Below, piece after piece: positions 42,321-54,740 of a stretch of DNA of 64,000 bases (positions are counted from its first letter, which is position 1; each line of letters opens with the position of its first letter). The stretch covers positions 233,155-297,154 of the forward strand of contig JAJEKV010000109.1 in the NCBI GenBank assembly GCA_021234155.1, in the 5' to 3' direction. Source of the DNA: Isoetes taiwanensis. Its lineage: Eukaryota > Streptophyta > Lycopodiopsida > Isoetales > Isoetaceae. Under the pieces are notes generated by a model. It was given only the letters and a program-made list of their open reading frames with translations, had not been told where the DNA came from and did not search any database. Both the position numbers and the translations under genes were made by a program.

Positions 42321-43249
42321 AAGGAATTTTGATAAAAAAAATATTTATTTAATATTATTCAATATGATTTAACGGACAGTTAATATTCATATGCAAAATT
42401 AACAAATATTTAATATAAATAAATATTTAGTAATATTTATTAATATTAATATTATCAATAATATTAATAGTATTAATAAATATTAAATATGAACAAAATA
42501 AATCGAGAATAAATATTTAAAAATTTAAAAATTCGAAAAATAGAAACAAATATTGATTAAATTATATTAATGGTAGATAAGCATTATTGTTTAATATGTA
42601 ATTAAATGTTTAATAAATCTAAGAATAAAAAAATAGAATCGAGCATAAAATTAACATAACAAAAAAATCACAAATAATAAGAACAAAGCATAAAAAATTT
42701 AAATTGAATTCAATTAATATATTTCACAATGTAATTTGCACATTACAAAATATATTAAGTCTTTAGTTGTTGCTCTCTTCTTCTTCTTCTTCATTGGCTT
42801 CGTCTTCATTTACCGCATTATATTGTATACATAACAATTAGTTCATTGTAGTCACAAATAATTATCTAATGAATGATACACACTTCATCCCCTTTCACGC
42901 GATGGCGTCTGCCGATGGCCGCGCATGACCTTTGTTTGAAGGCCCTTTCGCGTTCATCTTTAGCTTGTTAGGGCGACCGACAAATGGCGCCTAGTGAGAA
43001 TGAGCACCAAAACTAATGTTAGTGTTCAACTCGAGAACCTACATTATAAACCAAATTTATACTTACAAATAGCTTTATCGAGGAAAGCCATAACCGCGGA
43101 CCAGGTCTTATTGGCACTATGGTCGCCACTTGCTTCGTCGTACCTCGGCGTCAAATTGCTGCCTTTGTTCTAGCTTCCCCTTTCTTTGATAATATGTTGG
43201 CCTTCAAACACTACAATGCAATACAAGGACTTAGTCCACATGGCATCAT
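42321..43249. other. AT-rich core sequence, copy 2
   Basis: Nearly base-for-base identical to 27861-28786 over AT-rich parts. Differences gather in C/G-rich words around 42895-42990 and 43130-43160. No gene. Confidence 0.55.
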
Positions 43250-44180
43250 CTAATTATACGACTCATGGGAGAGATGATGTACTTGAAATGCCTCATTAGT
43301 CAACCAGATAGGCTGTGCCACTTCCTCTATCGGGACTCCTGTAGCTTTGGCAAGAGCTTTCAGCTGCTTCTTCTGATTACCTCTGCAAAATATAAATAAA
43401 ATATGAGTACAATGAGGTTATAATGAAGAACGAAAAGAGCCTAATACACCGGTGGATTTAACATGTTTACCCCCGCTTTGAACAAACCTCCCTCCATGAG
43501 ATCTCTCGACTTGAGCTCCTGGGATATTCTCGCTTCTAAAATCTCCTTTGATCCTCTCTTTTTCCTCATCATAGGCTCCCCGAGTTCCATTCACCCTTGT
43601 GGGACGTTATGGCAAACGCTATTTGTGACATTATTAGCCATCTTCCAAAAATTGCCAAGCCATCTACATCTTTGTGGGCGGCGGCAACTTCTTGCTACTA
43701 CACTCAACATACGACTAACATATGAATATGTGTTAGTGAACAAAAAGGGCATAATTCAAGATGAACTCACTCATATTGAAAGAGATGCCTTCGTGGAGGT
43801 GAAGTGCGGTGGTGCCGATCTTTAACGAGCTTGAAGAGGAATTCGTCCCACTCAGAATGTAAACGACGGTCGGCTCGCCGTGGGGGGGGTTCATTCTCCT
43901 CGTGCTTTCGAAGCGGGCCCAAGATTGAATTCTCAAGGAGTGTATGAGCTATGGCGTGGAGGTCATGGGGCGGAACCTCACCTACTTTGTTCAACAGCAC
44001 ATTGGCGCAATCTCCATTTTAGCGGGGCGACATCCTCGTAATTGCAAGGCATTCCACCTATCTTGGGGGTTATCGCCTCGTTGATATCTCTAGAGTTCCA
44101 CGCTCTTCGTTTCTGCTGGATCACGAGGTCCTTTTTCCGTCTCTTCGGGCGGTCTTTGAGAAGAAGATCCGCCCATAACC
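43250..44180 (-). pseudogene. Unknown multi-exon gene E, copy 2
   Basis: Counterpart of the gene at 28787-29697. The last exon (NQKKQLKALAKATGVPIEEV) is intact. The middle block reads through the same residues but is shifted at several C/G-rich places (about 43480-43680), and the first exon is similarly damaged. No family is recognised. Comparison of the two copies is the best route to the ancestral frame. Confidence 0.45.
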
Positions 44181-44683
44181 ACGACGGCGAACATTATGCA
44201 TAGGAAAAGAAGGGCGCCTTAACCCGCATTTACACGCTACATTTAAAAACATTAGAACGTTAAAATAAATGGTTAACTTACATTTTATCCTAGAAAAATC
44301 CATACCAAATCCACACAATGGTGGAGGTGGCGGTGGTGGCGAGCTAAACCCGAACGACCAACTTAAGCCTCTTAAAGGCCTTTAGGGTTTAGGGTCATCG
44401 GTAAGGCTACCAAAAACCACCTTGAGAAGTAAAGTTGTGAACAATAGATATGCCATCGTGTCGCGATCCCATGGTTCTTTGGACATGTGCAAAAACTTGC
44501 AAGTTATTTATATGGAGTGCGATGAATAACATAGTAGGAAAGCAACAAATGTTAGCAACATGGGAAGTTCATTACAAAACATTGGGATTTGAATAATTAA
44601 AAGTGTCTTTATATATTTGGTTATTAGACAATTAAAAAAATTTAATACTCTTAAACATGGCAAGATATACAATATTGTATTCA

Positions 44684-46239
44684 TTATTTGAGTTGTGACA
44701 ACAACAATTTTGACATCTCCAAGGCATCCATGCACTTCATGTGTCGTCTTTGTCTCACAACCATGGTAGAAGATATTCCAACACTTTGTAAGGCTTCAAC
44801 AACTTCGAAGCTTTGGGTGCGTGATGAGAATACGTCTTCACGTAGGCACATCATTCTTGTTTTTTGCTCCTCCAACTTGTCAAGGCGTCGTTGGTACATA
44901 TGGGTTGGATTAATCCATTGGGCATTGTTGTTATTATTAAACCACTCCATTAGGTGCATAGCTTGCGAAATCGGAAGCATCTCATAAATATATCCCAATG
45001 CATAGACATCATGAATTTAGTGTCCCCATACACGATCATCATCCTTTGATTTCTCAAACACGGTTTCCTCTAACCATGGATATTTTGCTTGTCCATCCGA
45101 AAGTAAGTACCGACACTTCAACAAGGGACGGCGGCTCTTTGGCGTAAAATGAATTGCATTGTCCCAATCACCAATGGCCACCCACATATTTTGGTACTCA
45201 TCATCAAAATGTAATTTGACTCTCTTGCAATTAAGCTTTGTGTGAGTGAAGTGGCCTTTGTGGATCTCAACGACACCTTCCTTTAGGGCAAGAGCTATCT
45301 CCGGAACATCTTGATATACAACTTCGCATTTTGCTCCTAAGTTCAGAAGCGCCTATGTGTTTGTCGGTTCTTCTTGGCGCTCTAGCAATTGCATTTGACC
45401 ATCTTCTAAAATGTGACAAGTTATTAGGTAAATAGTCAAACAAGTGTGCAAGTGTCTCTCCATTCATGAAAGGTAGAATCACCATTGGCCCTATGGTATC
45501 CCCACTAGAGCTAGCAACTTCATATGCAAGTCCAATGGATGTAGCCAAAGCAGGATCACGGGCTCTTGAAGCGTATGTATCTTTGAGCCATCTCATGCGT
45601 CTACGCCTATCTTTGCCCTTGAAAACCCATCCATCTTTATATAGCTCATCATCTTGGAAGTGTTAGCGTTCCGTTGATTTTGATTTGATCGTGCGATGTG
45701 TTGGTTTCTCCTCAATAAAGGCGTATCACATCCACGGCCTCACGGGCATGGGATCAACAAAGATTGATGTGTTCATGTGATTCTCCAAAGAAAAGTGGGG
45801 CTTGCCGGGGCCACGCTCCACTAGAGCTTCCCCGATGCAAAGCATTTTAATTACCTCCAACCGACGTGCATTGAGATCCGCAATGATGTTCTTGTGATCC
45901 AAACGTCGCTTCTTTGAGGAATTCCATGAAGCTACCCATTCCTTGACACGAGCCTCGGCATTGGGACTTTTAAGCTGCATTGAATGCTTCAAACATGTCT
46001 TCGATTCATCCATGGGGTTTCCAATCATTGGCTTTATGTGTGTCAAGGAGAGAAGTCAACATTTTCTTGACTTGCCATTTTTGTGCTAACTCAAATTGGC
46101 ACTTCCTTTTCACTGTCGACAAAATGGTCGACCGTTGACCAGTTTGCATCTCCGGTCGGGGACTTTTCGTTAGCACATATCTCATTTATGACCATCGTCT
46201 AATCTCACTAATCATTAGTGTCTTCACAGTCGGGGCCAT
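44684..46239 (-). pseudogene. Pseudokinase-like gene F, copy 2
   Basis: Counterpart of 30200-31757. The frame from 44998 to 44684 is open here, with MGYIYEML, THMYQRRLDKLEEQKTRMM and a C-terminus ending LLLSQLK. Upstream, GLAYEVASSSGDTIGPMVIL and LPNNLSHFRRWSNAIARAP match copy 1, as do SPNAEARVKEWVASWNSSKK and DPMPV. Breaks fall at positions different from those in copy 1 (for example about 45330, 45610, 45810, 46070). The domain reading is as for copy 1: kinase-like fold with degraded catalytic motifs. Confidence 0.55.
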
Positions 46240-46555
46240 ACCTACAAACCAATTTAGATTCATTAATCTTGCTTTGTGACTTTTTTCAAACCTTCATTAT
46301 GAATCTTTACCTACTTTCTTAAGAGTTAGTTTCCCTTTTAATTTTTTTTTTTTTAAAACCAACTATTTAAATTTTTTCTTGCTCTTAACCACTCCACATC
46401 GGTGTTTCTTTGACATCCCCTAACATCTTTAAAAACAACATTCTTAACTAGAAACCCGAAAATCAATAATGCAATTTTTTTCAAAAACCACGCCCTTGTC
46501 CAATCCGAGTAAAGATTTCTATTTATTGATATATTAATAAAAAAATAAACAAAAG

Positions 46556-46895
46556 TAGGCGGTGAGCTTGGACCCGGAACACCTAGTCTTCTCCACTCAA
46601 AGTGAGGCCGACCATACCCTTGTCCAAGTCTCCCCAAATTTTTCTAAACTAAATACATTAATCAATAAAATTACAAAGAGTAAGCGGTGAGCTTGGACCC
46701 GGGAACACCTAGTCTTCTCCCACTCAAGGCGAGAGGCCGACCATGCCCTTGTCCAAGTCTCCCCAATTTTTCTAAACTAAATACATTAATCAATAAAATT
46801 ACAAAGAGTAAGCGGTGAGCTTGGACCGGAACACCTAGTCTTCTCCACACTCAAAGCTGAGCCGACCATGCCCTTGTCCAAGTCTCCCCAAGTTT
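46556..46895. repeat. ~124 bp tandem repeat x3, copy 2
   Basis: Same triplet as 32083-32405, with units starting at about 46560, 46685 and 46810. Units differ from copy 1 by small indels in GGCGGAG/GTGAGG-type words. Confidence 0.9.
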
Positions 46896-47313
46896 TTTTT
46901 TTTAAACCTAAATAAAACATTAAAATTTTATTCTCCTACTCAAACTCAAATTCTTACCTAGAATGTCTTGTTTGCGAAAAATCGATTTCCAAAGGCGGCG
47001 ATTTTGTTATTAGTGTACATGCAAAAAATAAAAGGCATTCAATAATTAGAAAACTTACATAAATAAAGAAATAAATAAAAAAAAAAAAAACAAAAAGACG
47101 ATTCACGTTGAAAAGATCATTGACATTAAAACTATTTACATTGTTAATTAAAAAGAACTATATATTGACATGTAAAAAATGAAAATAAAAAAAAAAGGAA
47201 GAACATAAAAAGAAGGGGCCTCGTCTTTCAATGACGTCCCCTTCTTGTAATAAAAAATAGAGGAAGAATGGGCCTCGTCTTTCAACGACGTCCTTCTTCC
47301 ATGGAAAAAAAGT

Positions 47314-47478
47314 AGAAGAAGAAGAAGAAGAAGAAGAAGAAGAAGAAGAAGAAGAAGAAGAAGAAGAAGAAGAAGAAGAAGAAGAAGAAGAAGAAGAAGA
47401 AGAAGAAGAAGAAGAAGAAGAAGAAGAAGAAGAAGAAGAAGAAGAAGAAGAAGAAGAAGAAGAAGAAGAAGAAGAAGA
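47314..47478 (+). repeat. (GAA)n microsatellite, left part, copy 2
   Basis: About 55 GAA units, truncated on the right by the 4.8 kb insertion. Continues conceptually at 52248. Confidence 0.95.
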
Positions 47479-48354
47479 GAAACATTGAGTTAACTGGATT
47501 TAAATTACCAAAGGATAGCACTAGAACATGGAGTTAAGTGCATATTGTTTGTTACAAGAATTTGGCAAATTCAAAGGTGATAAAAGGGAAAATGAAGGCA
47601 GTAATAAGAACTACAAAGGGATCATATGATATGTATGATGAGATAGCAACATAATGAACAATTTGACAACTAAAGTTGTTGTCTTGCAAAACTTTCTACA
47701 AGTGCAGCAAATAATAGTGGGACAATAACAATGGGTGACAAGGTATATGGATTGTACCTTAAAGTGATGCGTAAGCTAAGACATTGACAAATTAGGGGCA
47801 TTAGACCTAATGATGGATGGCCTACGAATAATTAAATGGCCGAAAGGAGGATAAGATATGAAATATATGATGCGCCTTTTCATGGAAAAACTGATGAATT
47901 GACGGCGGGGTTAAGTGTGGGAAATTAAGAAGGTAGCTAAGGATGGACGGAACCCTTACCCTTCTGAAGGATTTAAAGCAGAAACATGCCGCTCGAACTA
48001 CTTGCAAACTTGGGCAGGAAGAGCACTATTGTTGTGGTAAAAATCTTCCGGTGGTTTTGGGCGATCATACAGGTCGTGAAGATGCCGAAAGGGGTTTATC
48101 CAAGGGGACCCGGAAAAAAGACGAAGGGTTCTAATGATGGACAAAATCCACAAAGGAAGTATGATAGAAGCAGCTTTGGCAAGAGACCTATGGCTGCTGG
48201 AGCTGTTGGCCCCCATAAACGAGGAGCAACAAATCAGGTCAGCCGACTGTCTGATTTAATTAAGGCTTAAATAGGTTCAAATAGTTGATTATTTCATAAA
48301 GATCTCTAAAAATAGTGATCTGTTAGTGGTCTAAATGAACTCAGAGATGGATTA
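47479..48354. other. Inserted segment inside the GAA tract, left part
   Basis: Sequence absent from core copy 1. A plus frame at 47986-48270 (RKYDRSSFGKRPMAAGAVGP) looks coding but is unrecognised; the overlapping frame with CKLGQEEHYCCG is not a proper zinc knuckle. It ends with GATGGATTA, the flank of the next element. Confidence 0.4.
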
Positions 48355-51062
48355 GGGTACTTTCAGACCATGGGGTTAAATTAAGCTAAATTTTAAAGTA
48401 ACCAATTGTTTGTTAATGATAAATTAAGGTTATTTTTGTCAAGCTTTCACACCACTTGTTATGTCAATTACTAACATTACAAATTCTGTTAAAAAAGCTT
48501 TCAGACATGGGATTTGTTATGTTATCCACTAACATAACAGAATTTGTTAAAAACATTTTCGCACTAAAGTTTGTTATGTTAGTTTTTAACATAACAAAAT
48601 CTGTTAAAAAGCGTTTCACATTGCAAAACAGACTAATTGTTATAACATCTAGTGAACAAACTCATTTTTACAATCCCTGAAGCATGGCCAAAATGGATGT
48701 TTGTTCTTTGTTGGTATCTACTTGGTAAAACAGTATGTCTGCATACATATGCACTACTTGAGAGAAGACCGCTAACATCAATTGTACCTCTTAGAAGCCA
48801 AAGCCACAAGCCAATGCCTCGTCCTTGGATGCCTGATCTGACTACTGCAAAGAAGATAGGCAGGATACTTTGGACCTTTGGAAACTCAAAGAAGATGGAA
48901 ACTCAAAGTATTCTGCAAACTCAAAGGCATATTGCGCGGTTAGATCGTTGTGAGTTAAAGTGTATGCTCTAGGAAGCTGGCGGGATCTTTGCTCTTTATC
49001 GGTTCAACAAATTTGACACCACGGCTTGGAGGCATCAAATGTGGATGGACCCAAAAGCCTTGCATTCTGCCAATACAACACAAGCAATGGTCATGTCCAT
49101 ATTCTGAACAAGCATAAGCATTGAAACCATGGTAAGCTAATGCAGGAAACCACCATAAGTAGTAACTACCATACACCATAAATGATAATGCTCAAAGGTC
49201 ATTGCTTACCGCGGTGAATTCCAATGGTGTTATTTCATCACGCATCTTTGGTCTTTGGCGGTGGCTACCCAACCCCGGAACATTGAACGTAGATATTGGT
49301 TTCGTTTGTCAAGAATGACATAGGCCTACTTGGCTACTTACATCAGATTCAACTCATTTCATCAATTCACATCTTAGTTGTTTGTGTGCTTCAATTACTA
49401 CAGTTCAAGGAGTAATGTGATTTGGGTTTTGCCAATGTGTTTTAAGAGAAATACGGAAGCGGTTTCAACAATCACTTAAACGAAGAAAAAGCCATAGTGT
49501 ACCTTCATTACGGCGGTGAGAATCAATCAATAGTATGTCCGGTGTACAAAGCGAGAAAGATTAATGTGATTTGCCTTGTGATTGTGAGGGTTTTGCACGG
49601 GTTTTAGAGAAATACTAGAGCGATTCAACATCACTTTATTTAACCAACAAAAACTCATGTACTTCCCTTTTTGATGAGTGAGAACCAATCAATAATATGT
49701 CCAATATACAAAAACAGATCTGCCATGTTTTTGCATCAAGCAAATATGAATTGAATCACAAAACTTGTCTACAGGGGAATGTTTCAACCATTGGGCCCGG
49801 AAGAAACATTTTAAGAGTAGACAGTATACAAGTTATTACGTAAATAATGTTTCAAGCAAGTTATTACGTAAATAATGTTTCAAGCATCCATGGAAGTGGA
49901 ATTGGGAAGAAACATTAAGAGAAAACAAAGTACAAGCAAGTTATTGGGTAAACCGAATTACATACAATAACCAAAGCCCGGCACGGACTTATTGTCCGGC
50001 TAGATTCAATCAAACTTGAAAGTTGAGATCTGCGGTGCCGAGAAAGGAGGCCATCCCATGAGCAATTCTGATCAACCAACCATAACCAAAAGGATCTTTG
50101 CAACCCGGGTAGATGAAGATAAAATGGAAGGGATGAAAGTGCAAGAGTCGGGCGGGAGGGCGACGCGGCCGCTAAGATGATCAACCTATGCATATGCAAT
50201 GCTGATCGAGAAGCCGGGCAATTGTTTTCACACTTACGAGTACTTAAGTGGTATTATCGGTTAAAAAACCCCAGCCCATGTCTCGTGGTTAGGAGGCCGG
50301 AGAACAAACAACTTCTTGTCATAGCCGAGGAATGAAGGGCTCAAACAAGGCAAGGAGAAGAAGAAAACTGGGAGAGATCATTGATGTTATAGTTATTATA
50401 CTCGAGAGCCGAAGTGATGAGGCTAGTGAAAGAGCCCGACATATCGCGGATCCAAGGAACCCTTCCACAGTGTGGTCATGAGAGGAAACAAGGTCGGGGG
50501 CTCTCATTTACAAGGCTATGGCTATGGCTATCAAAGAGCAAGGGGCTTTTGGGAGATATGGCAAAACCATCTTTCATGGAAGAACATGTGAGATATTTGG
50601 ATTCGGTTTGGGCACCGAGTCGAGCTACGAGGAGAAGGCCGCAGAATGTACCCTACTTTCAACGCGCCAATATATAAAAAAAAATATATGGGAAAAACTC
50701 ATCCGGGAAGAAACTTTACAGTTAGATTGATTCGGACTTTGAAGCCAACGCCACGGTGGAGCTCGGCGATGGAGCCATCGGGAGTCTCGACGCCAGTCTC
50801 CGACGAGTTAACAAAATTAAACGAAGGGGTTCGGCATCGAATAAGTTTTGGTCGACAAAACATAAAATTGTTAGCTAAATGTTAAGAAATAACATAACAA
50901 AAATCAATGTGAAAAGGGGTTAAATGGCTAATTTAACTCTAACAGTTTGTTAAAAGTTAACCCCTTAAAATTAACAATTTTGTTAACAAAAACCATGTGC
51001 GTTAATAGTTAACTTAAATTTTTTTAACTTAACGAAATTGACCCCATGGTGTGTAGGTACCC
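48355..51062. mobile_element. PIF/Harbinger-type element with TTA target duplication
   Basis: The left end reads GGGTACTTTCAG then ACCATGGGGTTAAATTAAG. The right end, reverse-complemented, reads GGGTACCTACAC then ACCATGGGGTCAATTTCG. TTA flanks both sides (48352-48354 and 51063-51065), the classic target duplication of PIF/Harbinger. Subterminal zones are rich in AACATAACA and GTTAAAA words, with a 57-58 bp tandem triplet at 48458-48630. Internal frames (48652-48972; a 50414-50730 cluster with GAFGRYGKTIFHGRTCEIFG) show no recognisable DDE transposase or Myb-like partner, so it is probably non-autonomous or too decayed to read. Confidence 0.75.
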
Positions 51063-51065
51063 TTA

Positions 51066-52247
51066 TATGAATTTAACAGTAAATATAAGCTGGTAAGATA
51101 TAACATGATTAGATTAAAATGTCTTTAATAATAATATTAGCATAAATATATCGAGGAAGTCTGATCTAAAGCAAGAAATAAATTTATTTCTTAACCTAAA
51201 GGTGATAAGATTTAAGTGAATAACCTACTCTGAAGGATTACTTAAAAAAGCTGAGCAATATATGATGAGCCTTCCGCCATCAAAGCTGAGTTATCATGCT
51301 ATGCTTGTTGTATATCTAACTGGTTTAAACAGGTGATAGGAGGGCGGTTATGACAGAACAGGGGATAAAGATTTAAGGGAACACCATATATTAGTTCTCA
51401 TTTCTGCTCCTGAAACAGTAAATCAGTATGAATGAGGAATATATTGCTGTAGGTCTAATTATGGCAGCATAACATGTCTGTTTGACTATGTAGATTGTAT
51501 CTATTAATGGCTCATACTACAAATAGATGTAGAACAGCTCTGTATGACATCCGTTTTCTGAAAATAGAGGGTGAAGGGCGAAGAGCCAGAGAGTTGTATA
51601 GCTTACCTGACACCCCTTGTATTGTTACCATGATTTTGCTAACATATGCATTGGTTGGGTGCAGGTAACCACGACTCTCTCTCCCAGGTCTGTTTTTGGT
51701 TAACACATAAGGCAATGGATCAGGAATATGAGGATCTGAAGAATGCCTAAGTTTACATAAAATATGGTGAGATCTGACCTATAAGAATAGGCAGCAACAA
51801 AATAAGAACTGATAAATCAAGGATTGGTATGCAAAGAAAATAGAAAAGTTTATATTTTGTTATAACAGGATTGATAGTTGTTTGGAATTTGTTATAACTT
51901 TGTGTAATGAAAATATTGATGGAATTAAAAAACTGGAATTCGATTGCTGCATAGTCTTGACTTACTTGGGGATAATATTCTTAGGATAAATATTTCTATA
52001 AGCAAACAAAAAGTTAAATTATGGGTGTTCCATAAAATATGAAATTGGAGAAATGCAAATAACAAGACAGGTTATAAAATGATGAACAATAGTAACAAAA
52101 ATAAAATGGGATGGGAGTAAGAGTACCTGTTGTGGCCTGGTAGAATATACCAGGATAGATATTTTGGGTGACATGGTCTTATATTGAGCGAAATGTTTAA
52201 TGTTAAACTCTAATATTAAGCAATGGTAGCCTATATAAGAACATATT
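51066..52247. other. Inserted segment inside the GAA tract, right part
   Basis: AT-rich and non-coding to the eye. Together with 47479-48354 it forms the host of the PIF-like element. It abuts a GAA tract on its right as well, so the whole 4.77 kb sits between two GAA runs. Confidence 0.45.
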
Positions 52248-52459
52248 AGAAGAAGAAGAAGAAGAAGAAGAAGAAGAAGAAGAAGAAGAAGAAGAAGAAG
52301 AAGAAGAAGAAGAAGAAGAAGAAGAAGAAGAAGAAGAAGAAGAAGAAGAAGAAGAAGAAGAAGAAGAAGAAGAAGAAGAAGAAGAAGAAGAAGAAGAAGA
52401 AGAAGAAGAAGAAGAAGAAGAAGAAGAAGAAGAAGAAGAAGAAGAAGAAGAAGAAGAAA
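52248..52459 (+). repeat. (GAA)n microsatellite, right part, copy 2
   Basis: About 70 GAA units. The right flank (GGAGATAGGAAAGAAAGATTG) matches the right flank of the copy 1 tract at 33048, which re-anchors the alignment of the two cores. Confidence 0.95.
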
Positions 52460-52911
52460 GGGAGATAGGAAAGAAAGATTGAATAGAATGAGAAAGTGGT
52501 GAAGAAGAAGAAGAAGAAAATGAATAGAAGATTGGAAGAACGGAAGATTAGAAGGAAGAAACCAATGATTGGAAGATCATTGGAAGAAGAAGGAGGAGGA
52601 TTGATTCATACTAATAAGAGGCTAAAATGGATTGAAGAAAAACAAGGATGGAAAGAAGAGGAGGATAGAAATGGGATGGATTGAAAACAAACAAGAAAAA
52701 CAAGAAGCCCTAAATCTATCAAACAACAAGCCTAATTCAAAAATAGAGTTGATTGATCCATTGAAATACATTTGGATGCTTGCTTGAAGCTTGGAAAGGA
52801 CCAAAAAGGATGATCCGCGCCAAAATCGCCACGAAAAATGCTCCTCCAGGCCGCTTAGAACCAAAAAACTAGGCGGCGGAAAAGCGCGACTCTGTTTTCG
52901 AAAAAGAAAGT

Positions 52912-53010
52912 TCAGACGTCGTTGAGCGGCGTCGTGAGGTCGTTAACGGCGTCTGTCATAGTCGTTAAGCGGCGTCTATAACCACGTCTTTGTGTTAAAC
53001 GGCGTGCCCT
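52912..53010. repeat. Internal ACGACG-family cluster, copy 2
   Basis: Counterpart of 33500-33640, here mostly in the form GTTAACGGCGTC or GTTAAGCGGCGTC, shorter by several units. Confidence 0.6.
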
Positions 53011-53070
53011 TTAAACATCTCACCGCAAAAATCAATTTATTAAACATTTCAAAATCGATTTCTTAAACCA

Positions 53071-53849
53071 ACATCTCGCACCTTTACCTTTCTTTGCCAA
53101 CCCTACATTAAGAACACTTGCAAACCGGGATTGACACCATCCCCTCAAGTCCACAATACAATAAAATTTATTAAAATTGAACACGAAAAGCCGGGAGAGA
53201 ACTATACATAGCCATAAGGGGTAGGAACCTGAATACAACAAGCCGTGGAGGCAACTGTTTTGTTCGATACTTACTGAGCACGCAAACCCTTTCAACAATT
53301 CCCCGCCACAAGCAAAAGTTAATTATCCTTTCAATATCAATTGAAAAAGTTATTTATGTTACTTACGCAATCATGCCCCCGAAGGTTCTTAATAACGATT
53401 CATAGTTTCACATTTTCGTGATTGTGTTTTGACCCGTCGCGACAAAGCGGGATATCGTTGGCCAATCTGTAGAGAGCCCACCACGCAAGTTAAAATAGGA
53501 ATGTAATGAATTGAAATTTGAAATGTCAAGTGCACACACAGTTCAATCCTTACAATTGCAATTGATGGTGAATTTGACGAGAATGGGGCTCCATGTGACA
53601 CATCCATTCCAAAGATTATAGTTGGCTCCCTGGAGACCTTTGGAAGACCACGACGAAATTCCATCGATAACATCAGATTATATCCTCCACACTACGAGTT
53701 TAAAAGTAAGTCTTCAGTTCAATGAACAGGGGAGCCATTATGGGGTACCAAGTGAGTTACCTTGGCATTAATTTTCAAAGCCACATTCGTCAAGTACTGA
53801 TCATTTATATTACGGGGAGGAACTATACACTGATTAACAACTCCAACGT
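53071..53849 (-). pseudogene. Argonaute PIWI-domain fragment (AGO4-like), copy 2
   Basis: The exon 53849-53761 is cleaner than in copy 1: acceptor TTCTGTCAG, then VGVVNQCIVPPRNINDQYLT and NVALKINAK, then a GTAACT donor. Next, 53638-53564 gives REPTIIFGMDVSHGAPF and SSNSPSIAIV. Then ~53470-53365 gives YPALSRRVKTQSRKCETMN and GGMIA. ELLKGFACS follows near 53300, and FASVLNVGLAKKGKG near 53110. Here the FRDG-type block is damaged (DLRGWCQSR), while copy 1 keeps DGVGES. Retention of exon boundaries in both copies shows that the fragment came from genomic DNA with introns, not from a retrocopy. Confidence 0.8.
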
Positions 53850-54046
53850 CTGACAGAAACAGTTTGTTAAACGGCCCTGCAAAACATCTCTCTGCATAAG
53901 TATGCATTGCATCTTCCTTCGTAAACTACATATAAAAGGAATCAAACCATTACACAGCATAGAGATCAGTCTTTCTGAGGTAGAATGCATAGAATAAACT
54001 CTGGTGGCCCTTTTAAAATTCTGAGATTTTAAAGCATTGAACATCA

Positions 54047-54313
54047 TTGAAACTCTGTGAATATCGATGGGGAGGAAATCAACATGATGCTATTGGTAAC
54101 AATGATACAGATAACAAGGAATCAGGTGAGAATGATAGTTGGGGAATTGCATCAAATGGAAATGACAGATGGGGAGGAGGCAACTCAGATGCCAATGATT
54201 CTTGGGGTATTGCTTCCAATGAAACTAACACATCTGGAGCAGATAATAATGGAGCACTAGTTGGCAATGATTACTTATGTATTTTATCTATCCTTCTTTA
54301 TCTATCCACTTAG
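54047..54313 (+). CDS. WG/GW-rich (Argonaute-hook-like) open frame, copy 2
   Basis: An 88-codon open frame: EYRWGGNQHDAIGNND, DNKESGENDSWGIASNGN, DRWGGGNSDANDSWGI, then ASNETNTSGADNNGALVG and a hydrophobic end. Four WG pairs lie in a low-complexity Asn/Asp/Ser/Gly context, with a repeated DSWGIASN unit. That is how AGO-binding platforms look in plant RNA-directed DNA methylation factors. The start codon is uncertain (the frame may be an internal exon). The frame is intact, unlike copy 1. A role in binding Argonaute is inference from composition only. Confidence 0.5.
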   Translation: MKLCEYRWGGNQHDAIGNNDTDNKESGENDSWGIASNGNDRWGGGNSDANDSWGIASNETNTSGADNNGALVGNDYLCILSILLYLST

Positions 54314-54740
54314 ATTTCTCTCCATCCTTGTTTATCTATCCACTTTAATAAACCAGACTTGTGCACCATTGAGCTTCACTTGCATACTTTCATACTAAAT
54401 CAAGCTTGCCAATCACTTGATCCATGACCCAGAAGCGAAGGCAAACATATGGCTCACCGTGGTTGCTCTTACGCATACAATCTACACAAGGCATGCCCGA
54501 CCACAACCATGCAAAGTCAGCAAGAAGAGCTTCTTTGATTTGCCATATTCTCTGCATGATCACATACAACTTCATATATGGTTGCGGCCTCTTCATAGAT
54601 TACCGCTAAGGGTTTTGGACCGCTTCAGGGGTTCAACGACGCCTCACCTTGAATTTCGAGTTCGAGATATTCAATTTCCGCACACCTCCATAATGAGTCC
54701 ATATGAATGTGACCGCCACGGCAATTAATTTGTTGCCGTG
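54314..54740. other. Spacer before satellite 2
   Basis: Aligns with 34946-35368. No recognised gene. The junction to the satellite is at TTGTTGCC (~54731-54738), identical in position to copy 1. Confidence 0.5.

Noticed and set aside
35334-42332. Dozens of overlapping 60-270 codon frames in satellite 1, with similar ones in satellite 2
   Set aside because: They change frame from unit to unit, have no common start or stop, and fit chance frames in GC-rich repeat DNA.
47986-48040. Zinc-knuckle-like CKLGQEEHYCCG near 48000
   Set aside because: Spacing does not fit CX2CX4HX4C and neighbouring sequence is not gag-like.
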